Part shown: one piece after another, positions 43,254 through 49,091 of the stretch
Layout of the letters: each line of letters opens with the position of its first letter
Position numbering within the stretch: the stretch's first letter is position 1
Origin: an uncultured Lachnospiraceae bacterium
Lineage (GTDB): Bacteria > Bacillota > Clostridia > Lachnospirales > Lachnospiraceae
DNA length: 49,091 nt
Assembly: GCA_902763335.1 (NCBI GenBank)
Contig: CACWRR010000009.1
Coordinates: 1 to 49,091 of the forward strand
Reading direction: 5' to 3'
Notes under the pieces: model-generated
Databases searched by the model: none
The model's input: the letters and a program-made list of their open reading frames with translations, nothing else
Told to the model about the DNA's origin: nothing
Program-made: the position numbers and the translations under genes

Positions 43254-44009
43254 ATGATAAAAATAATAATGTGTGGCTGCAATGGAAAAATGGGTCAGAC
43301 TATTACGGGAATCGTTGCAGAGGATGAGGAATCAGAGATAGTAGCAGGATTTGATATTGCAGAAAATGACAGTCTGTCATATCCGGTATTTACAGATATG
43401 TACAAATGTGATGTTGATGCAGATGTCGTTATAGATTTCTCATCATCAAAGGGAACAGATAAACTTCTTGAATACTGTGTAGACAAAAAAATGCCATTGG
43501 TTCTCTGTACAACAGGATTGTCAGAAGAGCAGCTTAACAAGGTGCATGAGGCATCAAAAACAATTCCTGTTTTAAAATCAGCTAACATGTCACTAGGTAT
43601 CAATACCATTATGAAACTTTTGAAAGAGGCAACTAAGGTGCTTGCACCTGCAGGATATGATATAGAGATAGTTGAAAGACATCATAACCAGAAAGTAGAT
43701 GCACCGAGTGGAACTGCACTTGCACTGGCAGATACTATAAATGAGCAGCTTGATAATGAATATGAATACAAATTTGACAGAAGCGGTGACAGAATAAAGA
43801 GACCGAAAAAGGAGATAGGAATATCCGCTGTCAGAGGAGGAACAATAGTAGGTGACCATGAGGTTATATTTGCCGGAATAGATGAGGTAATAGAGATAAA
43901 TCATCATGCATATTCGAAGGCTGTTTTTGGTAAGGGGGCTGTTCAGGCTGCAAAATTCCTTGCTGGAAAAGAACCGGGAATGTATGATATGAGCAATGTA
44001 ATCGGTTAA
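43254..44009 (+). CDS. dapB: 4-hydroxy-tetrahydrodipicolinate reductase
   Basis: NAD(P)H-dependent reductase for the step after DapA. In 251 residues: nucleotide loop GCNGKMGQTI (residues about 8-17), LCTTGLSEEQ, the catalytic ERHHNQKVDAPSGTAL and VRGGTIVGDHEVIFAG. Likely read from the dapA transcript through the repeat element, since no separate promoter is evident. Confidence 0.96.
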   Translation: MIKIIMCGCNGKMGQTITGIVAEDEESEIVAGFDIAENDSLSYPVFTDMYKCDVDADVVIDFSSSKGTDKLLEYCVDKKMPLVLCTTGLSEEQLNKVHEASKTIPVLKSANMSLGINTIMKLLKEATKVLAPAGYDIEIVERHHNQKVDAPSGTALALADTINEQLDNEYEYKFDRSGDRIKRPKKEIGISAVRGGTIVGDHEVIFAGIDEVIEINHHAYSKAVFGKGAVQAAKFLAGKEPGMYDMSNVIG

Positions 44010-44108
44010 TCATATTTATTTGGATAAAAATTCCATTAATTAAAAATATCTCTTTTGGATATATTAAGTTATATAAATAAAATTAATATTTAAAAGGAGA
44101 TATTTAAA

Positions 44109-44432
44109 ATGAAAAAATTCAGAATTGGATGTATGCTTATGTTGGTGACTGCGATGGCAGTAGTATTTACAGCATGTGGTGGCGATGATTCAGGAAATAA
44201 TAATGAGACTTCAACTGAAAATGTATCACAGAATAATAATGATAGGAATAATGCCGGAAACGGTATCGGAGATGCTATTGAAGATGTTGGAGACGGTGTT
44301 GGAGATGCCGTTAAAGATGTCGGAGACGGTGTTAAGGATATAGGGGACGGTGTCGGTGAAGGTGTAGACAATATCACTGATGACGGCACAAATAACACAA
44401 ATGGTACAAATACTGATGACAGAGCAAGATAA
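44109..44432 (+). CDS. small lipoprotein with Gly/Asp/Val repeats
   Basis: A 107-residue protein with signal peptide and lipobox VVFTAC (Cys about residue 22). After an Asn/Asp/Ser-rich stretch there are about six copies of a seven- to eleven-residue unit of the type GDGVGDAVKDV (residues about 58-92), predicting an amphipathic or flexible rod, then an Asn/Thr/Asp tail. AAAAGGAGATAT precedes the start. Function unknown; an envelope spacer or sporulation-associated lipoprotein is possible. Confidence 0.75.
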   Translation: MKKFRIGCMLMLVTAMAVVFTACGGDDSGNNNETSTENVSQNNNDRNNAGNGIGDAIEDVGDGVGDAVKDVGDGVKDIGDGVGEGVDNITDDGTNNTNGTNTDDRAR

Positions 44433-44451
44433 CATAGCATTACAATGATTA

Positions 44452-44496
44452 AGACAACCACTGATTCGCTAGTCGGGAATCGGTGGTTGTCTTTTT
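44452..44496 (+). terminator. terminator after the small lipoprotein gene
   Basis: AGACAACCACTGATTC (44452-44467) pairs with GAATCGGTGGTTGTCT (44477-44492), one G-T pair, 9-nt loop, then TTTTTG. The stop codon of the convergent Lgt homologue lies within it. Confidence 0.88.
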
Positions 44497-45263
44497 GATA
44501 TTTGTATAAGAAATGAGGAAAATGTTCCAATAAAAATAAATATACTTATCCATTGGCCGGTTGATAAGCTAAAGAATATGCCACGGTATGTATCTCCGCG
44601 TAAAAATTCCGTCATAAAACGTATTATACTATATGCGCACAGATATATCCTGAGCATATATCCCTTCGGATATATATAAGATGAATGTGAGTATATAATA
44701 ATAAACAGTGCAAACAGCGAAGCAGCTTCAAGAAGCTGGACCGGAAATCTTGGAAAAGCACCAAGGTTTTCTATAAGGGAATCCTTAGGAAATTGTACAC
44801 TGAATATTCCGTTATATTTTACACCATAGCAGCATCCTCCCATAAAACATCCGATACGCCCGAGTGCATGGATAAATGGAACCACGGGTATTATAACATT
44901 GGTAAATTTAAGAAATGAATATTCATGCCTTACACAATATAAAAAAATCATAAATAATGCACCTGCAATACCGCCGTAAAATACAAATCCACTGAATCCA
45001 TAATATATGGCATTGTATAAGTCAGAACGGACAGTATCCCAATTTCTTATATAATCAGGAAGTACCGTAAAAAAATAAAACAGCTTTGCGCCAACAATAA
45101 TTCCTGCCATTGAAGATATTGAGACGATATAAATGTCTCTTTTTCGGAATCCGTATATGATGGCCCTGCGTGACATAAGGAATACTCCGGCTATGTAGGC
45201 GATGACAATTATTGAGCCGTACACAGGTATTTGCAGGGAGCCGATATGTAATATAGGAAACAT
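44469..45263 (-). CDS. second Lgt-family transferase homologue
   Basis: A 264-residue, roughly seven-span membrane protein of the prolipoprotein diacylglyceryl transferase family. N-terminal ILHIGSLQIPVYGSIIVIAY, FVFYGGIAGALF, the signature HALGRIGCFMGGCCYG and RFMTEFLRGDTYRG are the family landmarks. It keeps the GRIG core with upstream His but, like the copy at 1448, has GCCYG where classical enzymes have NGE. It might be a paralogue with altered substrate, or the working Lgt of this lineage. Starts behind AAAGGTGATC. It lies beside a lipoprotein gene, which may be incidental. Confidence 0.82.
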   Translation of the reverse strand: MFPILHIGSLQIPVYGSIIVIAYIAGVFLMSRRAIIYGFRKRDIYIVSISSMAGIIVGAKLFYFFTVLPDYIRNWDTVRSDLYNAIYYGFSGFVFYGGIAGALFMIFLYCVRHEYSFLKFTNVIIPVVPFIHALGRIGCFMGGCCYGVKYNGIFSVQFPKDSLIENLGAFPRFPVQLLEAASLFALFIIIYSHSSYIYPKGYMLRIYLCAYSIIRFMTEFLRGDTYRGIFFSLSTGQWISIFIFIGTFSSFLIQISKRQPPIPD

Positions 45264-45327
45264 AAGATCACCTTTAACATTTTTTTATGAGTTTAGCAGA
45301 AAAAATAAAAGATGTAAATATATAAAT

Positions 45328-45356
45328 GAATATGTACATGGCAGGAATCATATAAT
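45328..45356 (+). promoter_or_regulatory. sigma-E-like mother-cell promoter of the amidase gene
   Basis: GAATATG (45328-45334), 14-nt spacer and CATATAAT (45349-45356). The Bacillus sigma-E consensus is about KMATATT-N14-CATACAHT; this site differs at one base in each element. The embedded TATAAT could instead act with sigma A, but no -35 matches. Confidence 0.5.
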
Positions 45357-45383
45357 GGTATAAAAATCAGTTGGAGAAATTTG

Positions 45384-46148
45384 ATGGCTTATACAGTGGT
45401 AATAGATGCAGGACATGGCGGAAGTGATTTTGGTGCAACATATAAAGGCAGAATGGAAAAGGATGATAATCTCAATCTGGCTCTTGCAGTGGGAGAGATA
45501 CTTCGGCAGAATGGGGTAAATGTGTATTACACAAGAACTACAGATGTATATAATACACCGTTTGAAAAGGCTGTAATGGCAAATAATTCGGGAGCTGACT
45601 TTTTTGTGTCACTTCATAGAAATTCCGTACCTGAGGATAATACATCATCAGGTGTTGAGACTCTGGTATATAACGATGCAGGAATAAAGGCCGAGATGGC
45701 AAGAAATATAAATGCAAATCTCGCAAAATTGGGATTTGGAAACAGGGGAGTAATAGAAAGACCAAACCTTGTTGTACTGAAGAGAACCAAAATGCCGGCG
45801 GTGCTTGTGGAGACAGGATTCATTAATAATGATAAGGACAATGAGCTTTTTGACAGTGAATTTGATAATATAGCACAGGCTATAGCGGATGGTATATTAG
45901 AGACCATAAGGGAAAATCAGAGTGTGTCTGAACATGAACTTTACCGGGTACAGGTAGGAGCATACAGGGACAGAAGCTATGCTAACAGGTTGGTTGAGCA
46001 ACTGCAGAGAGAAGGATATCCGGCGTTTCTCATTCTGGATAACGGATTATATAAAGTTCAGGTAGGGGCATTTGAAAATATGGATAATGCTGTAAAGATG
46101 GAGCAGAGATTGAGACAGGACGGTTATAATACATTTATTACAACCTGA
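45384..46148 (+). CDS. N-acetylmuramoyl-L-alanine amidase with SPOR domain (CwlC-like)
   Basis: Zinc amidase that cuts the bond between MurNAc and the peptide. Residues 1-180 are Amidase_3: VIDAGHGGSDFGA with the zinc His, the second metal ligand region NLNLALAVGEIL, SLHRNS and the catalytic Glu in VLVETGFINND. Residues about 186-254 form a SPOR peptidoglycan-binding domain of two related repeats (YRVQVGAYRDRSYANRLVEQ and YKVQVGAFENMDNAVKMEQR). There is no signal peptide, as in Bacillus CwlC, which lyses the mother cell from inside. The sigma-E-like promoter supports this. The ATG at 45384 has GGAG seven bases upstream. Confidence 0.9.
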   Translation: MAYTVVIDAGHGGSDFGATYKGRMEKDDNLNLALAVGEILRQNGVNVYYTRTTDVYNTPFEKAVMANNSGADFFVSLHRNSVPEDNTSSGVETLVYNDAGIKAEMARNINANLAKLGFGNRGVIERPNLVVLKRTKMPAVLVETGFINNDKDNELFDSEFDNIAQAIADGILETIRENQSVSEHELYRVQVGAYRDRSYANRLVEQLQREGYPAFLILDNGLYKVQVGAFENMDNAVKMEQRLRQDGYNTFITT

Positions 46149-46181
46149 TGAAGTGTCAGTCAGAAATAATGTAAAAAAATA

Positions 46182-46216
46182 CAGGCATGCGGAAAATATA
46201 CATTTCCGTATGCCTG
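46182..46216 (-). terminator. terminator of hisS, probably bidirectional
   Basis: CAGGCATGCGGAAA (46182-46195) pairs with TTTCCGTATGCCTG (46203-46216), one G-T pair. On the minus strand a run of seven T follows closely (plus-strand A run about 46173-46179). Confidence 0.8.
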
Positions 46217-46228
46217 ATATAGAACAGA

Positions 46229-47461
46229 TTAGAAGAATTTAACTTCGTCAGACTGACCGAATACGAGGAAACCGTCACAGTTGCCGGCCTCAAGTTTGTC
46301 GATGAATTTACCGACTTTCTTCGGTTTTTCGTACATTGCAACGTTATATTCTTTTCTCAGTTCATCAGCTTTTATGTTAGCTTCATAGAATGAATCTGCA
46401 TCATATAATACGGCAATTCTCTTTTTGAGATCAGGAATAGAGTAGCTGTTGTCAGTAAGAATACTGAAAATACGCTCAAAACCAATTGAGAAACCGACAG
46501 CAGGAACAGACTCGCCGATAAATTTGCCGATAAGGTTGTCATATCTTCCGCCACCTGCAATAGCTCCCTTAAAGTCAATGCTCTCAACTTCAAAAACAGT
46601 TCCTGTATAATAGCCCTGTCCACGAACAAGTGTTATGTCGTAAACAACAGGGTACTTTCCATCAGATATTTTGTCTACTTTTGAAAGAATGTTTTCAAGT
46701 CTGTCGATTGCTTCATTTTCACCGCAGAGTTCTTTGACTGCATCTAATGTGACAGGCTGTTTTTCAAAAAGAGAAGAAAGGTTATCTATAGCTGAAGCTG
46801 CAAATCCTTTTTCAGTAAGTTCATTTCTTACGCCATCAAGTCCAATTTTATCAAGTTTGTCCAATGTGATGCATACGCTGGCAAGTTCTTCTTCTGCAAA
46901 TCCTGTTTTTGTAAGAATTGTGTTTAAAAGACCTCTGTCATTTATTTTTACTTTAAAGTTCTTAAGTCCAATGTTAAAAAGAGCCTTTGTTGTAGTGTTT
47001 ATCAATTCAATCTCACAGTTTTCTGATGAACTTCCGAGGATGTCGATATCACACTGTACAAATTCACGCAGACGGCCTTTCTGAGGTCTTTCTGCCCTAT
47101 ATACTCTGTCCATCTGTATACATTTAAAAGGGGATACCAGTTTGGCACGGTTGTTTGCATAGTATCGGCTGAGTGGAAGGGTAAGGTCATATCTTAAGCC
47201 CATATCCGATAAATTTGCATAATCTGAGTTATCAAGTGCCTTTGTGAGCTTGTCTCCACGTTTGAGGACCTTAAATATGAGGTTGAGATTTTCTCCACCT
47301 TCACTCTTATCAAGATTTTCAGCATCTTCAAGAATAGGAGTTGTGATACGCTCAAATCCGTAAGACTGGTATGTTTTTAATATTTCATTCTGTAAATAAT
47401 CTCTGAGTTCCACTTCCTGTGGCAGATAATCGTTAGTGCCTTTGACAGGTTTAGTTTTCAT
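46229..47461 (-). CDS. hisS: histidine-tRNA ligase
   Basis: Class II aminoacyl-tRNA synthetase, 410 residues. N-terminal PVKGTNDYLPQEVELRDYLQ, motif 1 region YGFERITTPILEDAE, motif 2 RAERPQKGRLREFVQCDIDI, histidine-specific loops GQGYYTGTVFE and GGGRYDNLIG, and motif 3 AVGFSIGFERIF are present; the anticodon-binding domain closes the protein. GAGG precedes the start by about nine bases. It is downstream of repeat copy 3. Confidence 0.96.
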   Translation of the reverse strand: MKTKPVKGTNDYLPQEVELRDYLQNEILKTYQSYGFERITTPILEDAENLDKSEGGENLNLIFKVLKRGDKLTKALDNSDYANLSDMGLRYDLTLPLSRYYANNRAKLVSPFKCIQMDRVYRAERPQKGRLREFVQCDIDILGSSSENCEIELINTTTKALFNIGLKNFKVKINDRGLLNTILTKTGFAEEELASVCITLDKLDKIGLDGVRNELTEKGFAASAIDNLSSLFEKQPVTLDAVKELCGENEAIDRLENILSKVDKISDGKYPVVYDITLVRGQGYYTGTVFEVESIDFKGAIAGGGRYDNLIGKFIGESVPAVGFSIGFERIFSILTDNSYSIPDLKKRIAVLYDADSFYEANIKADELRKEYNVAMYEKPKKVGKFIDKLEAGNCDGFLVFGQSDEVKFF

Positions 47462-47514
47462 GTTAATAATTACCTCGTTTCTGTTAAATTTGAAATTTGT
47501 ATTAATTTATCCCT

Positions 47515-47639
47515 GAGATTCAGGTGTCAAAAGCCCCTACGGGGATTAGCCAACACAAGTATGTGTATTTGCAAGCTGGCTTGCGATATCACATATTGTG
47601 TTTGGCTGGTGCGTAGCACCCTTTTGACACCTGAATCTC
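47515..47639 (-). repeat. cloverleaf-like palindromic element, copy 3
   Basis: The longest outer stem of the family: GAGATTCAGGTGTCAAAAG (47515-47533) pairs perfectly over 19 bp with CTTTTGACACCTGAATCTC (47621-47639). Inside, read on the minus strand: GGTGC-TAC-GCACC, the central arm and CCCC-GTA-GGGG. It sits between the two-TM gene and hisS, oriented as these genes are transcribed, 53 bases before hisS. Confidence 0.9.
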
Positions 47640-47672
47640 CCTAATTTTAATAAAAAGTGATATGGATGTCAA

Positions 47673-48020
47673 TTATTCTTGTGATTTACTGCGCTTTAAC
47701 ATTTCATCATACTGTCGGTACATCTTCTGGACCCCGTTTTCAAGTCGGTAATAATGGGCTATGTATGGAGCAAGAAGGATTAGAAGCAGAACCGTAAGTG
47801 CAAGTATGCCGATATTTGAAAATGCTAAAAATGCATATGCCGATATAATGGTGCATATGGCAAATACAACGGTAACAATCAGATGAATAAGTCTCTCATG
47901 CATAAAAAAGCCGATTTGTATGAGATGTTCTTTCATAAGCTTATCATAATCAGTATCAGGATTGTCCGCTTTAAGTATATCATCAATAAATTGTAAATAA
48001 TTTACTATACGTTCTTTCAT
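47673..48020 (-). CDS. small two-TM protein of unknown function
   Basis: A 115-residue protein: a helical N-terminus (MKERIVNYLQFIDDILKA), two adjacent membrane helices (LIHLIVTVVFAICTIISAYA and ILALTVLLLILLAPYIA) and a basic C-terminal helix (YRQYDEMLKRSKS). The start at 48020 was chosen because GGAG lies six bases upstream; the open frame upstream runs into repeat copy 4. No family recognised. Repeats flank it on both sides. Confidence 0.7.
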   Translation of the reverse strand: MKERIVNYLQFIDDILKADNPDTDYDKLMKEHLIQIGFFMHERLIHLIVTVVFAICTIISAYAFLAFSNIGILALTVLLLILLAPYIAHYYRLENGVQKMYRQYDEMLKRSKSQE

Positions 48021-48053
48021 ATCATTCTCCTTTTCCTGATTTGTGTTTATTAG

Positions 48054-48175
48054 GATTCGGGTGTCAAAAGTCCCGTTAGGGACTAGTCGCCACAAATAAG
48101 TATATTTGCAAGCTAGCTTGCAATATCACATATTTGTGGTCGGCTGGTGCACAGCACCCTTTTGACACCTGAATC
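48054..48175 (-). repeat. cloverleaf-like palindromic element, copy 4
   Basis: GATTCGGGTGTCAAAAG (48054-48070) pairs with CTTTTGACACCTGAATC (48159-48175), one G-T pair. On the minus strand the inner hairpins read GGTGC-TGT-GCACC, a central arm tipped by GCAAGCTAGCTTGC, and GTCCC-TAAC-GGGAC. It lies 33 bases upstream of the two-TM gene in that gene's orientation. Confidence 0.9.
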
Positions 48176-48343
48176 TTATTAGGCGTTTACAAATATAGGA
48201 TTAATTATAGCATTACAGGAGAAATGTGTCAAAATTTATATTATAATAGGTATAGTTTCAAAAAAAGATGCACAAACAAAATTCAAAATCTTATACAGAA
48301 TAAACAAAAAAGTGGCTATAGGTAAGTAAAACCAGTCACACTA

Positions 48344-48432
48344 TTGACAATAAATGAAAAAGATAATATTCTATTACATGTATAAAAATATATTAAAATT
48401 TTAAGAAGGGAGATTTCTATTAAATGACTCAA
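48344..48432 (+). pseudogene. promoter, ribosome site and start codon of a gene apparently cut by the IS element
   Basis: TTGACA (48344-48349), 17-nt spacer, TATTCT (48367-48372), then AAGGGAG (48406-48412) and ATG at 48424. The frame from this ATG ends after 17 codons inside what looks like the IS end. This is the front of a normal gene with its body missing; the rest may lie beyond the element, outside the window. Bases 48176-48343 show nothing else I can name. Confidence 0.4.
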
Positions 48433-49091
48433 ACTTCGCACTTGAAAAAGTGCCTATACACCTTGAAAATTCAATAATAACTGGCATAAAAATAGCATGA
48501 ACTACTCTGATTTGGTATAATTGAGAGTTGTCCAAAAACAATTAAAATCGGAGGCTCATGCTATGAATAAAAGTATAACACAAGACAACCTAAATGATAA
48601 CAAAATTTCAAAATCTATCAGAAAATTTTTTACACGATTTCATCTTTCCTCAGCATTAAAAGCTGCAAATGCATACAAAAAGAAAGGAACTTCTGCAACG
48701 CTTATTTTTCAGTACCTATTTCTTTTAGTTTTTTCAAATAGAAGTATGTACATGAATCTGTTGATTGGAAAAGACACACCCAATTTTGCAAAGGATACGG
48801 TATATCGTTTTATGAAAATGCTTCAGATTAACTGGCTTCGTTTTACAACGATCCTTTCTAGCCGTATTATTAAAGATGCTATTGTTCCATTAGATTCCGA
48901 AGACCGTGTAAATGTACTGATTATCGATGATTCCATGTTTGAACGCAATCGCTCAAAGAAAGTAGAACTACTTGCAAAAGTCTATGACCATGCAAAACAC
49001 TGTTACAAATTTGGTTTCCGTATGCTTACATTAGGCTGGTCAGATGGAAGCACTTTTCTTCCTGTCAATAGTATCCTCCTTTCTACTGAAA
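48430..49091 (+). mobile_element. IS4-like insertion sequence, left end and part of transposase
   Basis: The element is cut by the window edge. The left boundary is uncertain: AAACTTCGCACTTGAAAAAGTGC (abbreviated: AAACTTCGCACTTG then AAAAAGTGC) near 48431 looks like an IS terminus with a small GCACTT/AAGTGC hairpin. About 110 bases of leader precede the transposase. Confidence 0.65.
48563..49091 (+). CDS. IS4-like DDE transposase, 5' part
   Basis: The first 176 codons of a transposase running off the window. N-terminal part (FTRFHLSSALKAANAYKKKG) contains the DNA-binding region; VNVLIIDDSMFERNRSKKVE holds the first catalytic Asp, followed by AKVYDHAKHCYKFGFRMLTL and GWSDGSTFLPV as in the IS4-type families common in Lachnospiraceae. 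GGAGG stands eight bases before the ATG. More C-containing and CGT-rich codons than the neighbours suit a mobile gene. No frameshift is seen in the visible part. Confidence 0.85.
   Translation, partial: MNKSITQDNLNDNKISKSIRKFFTRFHLSSALKAANAYKKKGTSATLIFQYLFLLVFSNRSMYMNLLIGKDTPNFAKDTVYRFMKMLQINWLRFTTILSSRIIKDAIVPLDSEDRVNVLIIDDSMFERNRSKKVELLAKVYDHAKHCYKFGFRMLTLGWSDGSTFLPVNSILLSTE

Noticed and set aside
40261-48175. The four repeats as a CRISPR array
   Set aside because: They are 0.4-4 kb apart with genes between, not short repeats with unique spacers, and no cas gene is present.
48227-48240. Fifth copy of the palindromic element, starting TGTCAAAA
   Set aside because: Only the first eight bases match; no hairpins or closing arm follow.

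Overview
The window looks like chromosomal DNA from a low-GC, endospore-forming, motile anaerobe of the Clostridia, most likely family Lachnospiraceae. This is inferred from AT-rich DNA, strong AGA preference for arginine, GGAGG ribosome binding sites, a spoIIA-sigF operon, spoVA genes, a Lachnospiraceae-style small-protein/zinc-ribbon TPR pair and a chemoreceptor. I cannot fix the species from sequence alone. No rRNA, tRNA or CRISPR array was seen.

Layout. 1-5.5 kb: citrate synthase, an Lgt-type transferase, a FabK/nitronate-monooxygenase-type flavoprotein behind a TetR-like operator, a DegV protein and a DUF2156 protein. 5.5-7.6 kb: a probable accessory cassette, an AlbA/Schlafen-type ATPase-like regulator followed by a cluster of short AGTATCC repeats and a large hairpin. 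7.6-14.1 kb: a complete phosphate regulon, pstSCAB-phoU-phoB-phoR. 14.1-18.4 kb: a heterodimeric ABC exporter preceded by a promoter, a near-leaderless 37-codon reading frame and an overlapping intrinsic terminator, the arrangement of a ribosome-controlled attenuator. 18.5-21.6 kb: folC, a 48-residue protein and a zinc-ribbon/TPR membrane protein. 21.6-23.2 kb: spoIIAA-spoIIAB-sigF, the forespore switch. 23.3-25.8 kb: a chemoreceptor with a very basic N-terminal tail.

25.9-34.0 kb: the spoVA (dipicolinate channel) genes, split in two. A sigma-G-like promoter leads into a small membrane-protein frame and spoVAA-AB-AC. Then come a secreted lysozyme-like protein, an EAL phosphodiesterase and an oppositely oriented GH13 amylase, and only then spoVAD-AE. 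34-40 kb: a class A PBP, a YigZ/IMPACT protein, a PAP2 phosphatase and TypA/BipA. 40.6-44 kb: an OB-fold ssDNA-binding protein, a corrinoid adenosyltransferase, and dapA (under a lysine riboswitch) and dapB. 44-48 kb: a small lipoprotein, a second Lgt homologue, a sporulation-type amidase with a sigma-E-like promoter, hisS and a two-TM protein. The right edge holds the start of an IS4-like element that seems to have landed just after the start codon of another gene.

The most interesting unexplained structure is a family of four ~110-125 bp cloverleaf-like palindromic elements at 40.3, 43.1, 47.6 and 48.1 kb. Their outer stems differ in sequence but stay paired, and all four have the same orientation relative to the downstream gene. 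The second most interesting is the putative leader-peptide attenuator of the ABC exporter at 14.13-14.28 kb.
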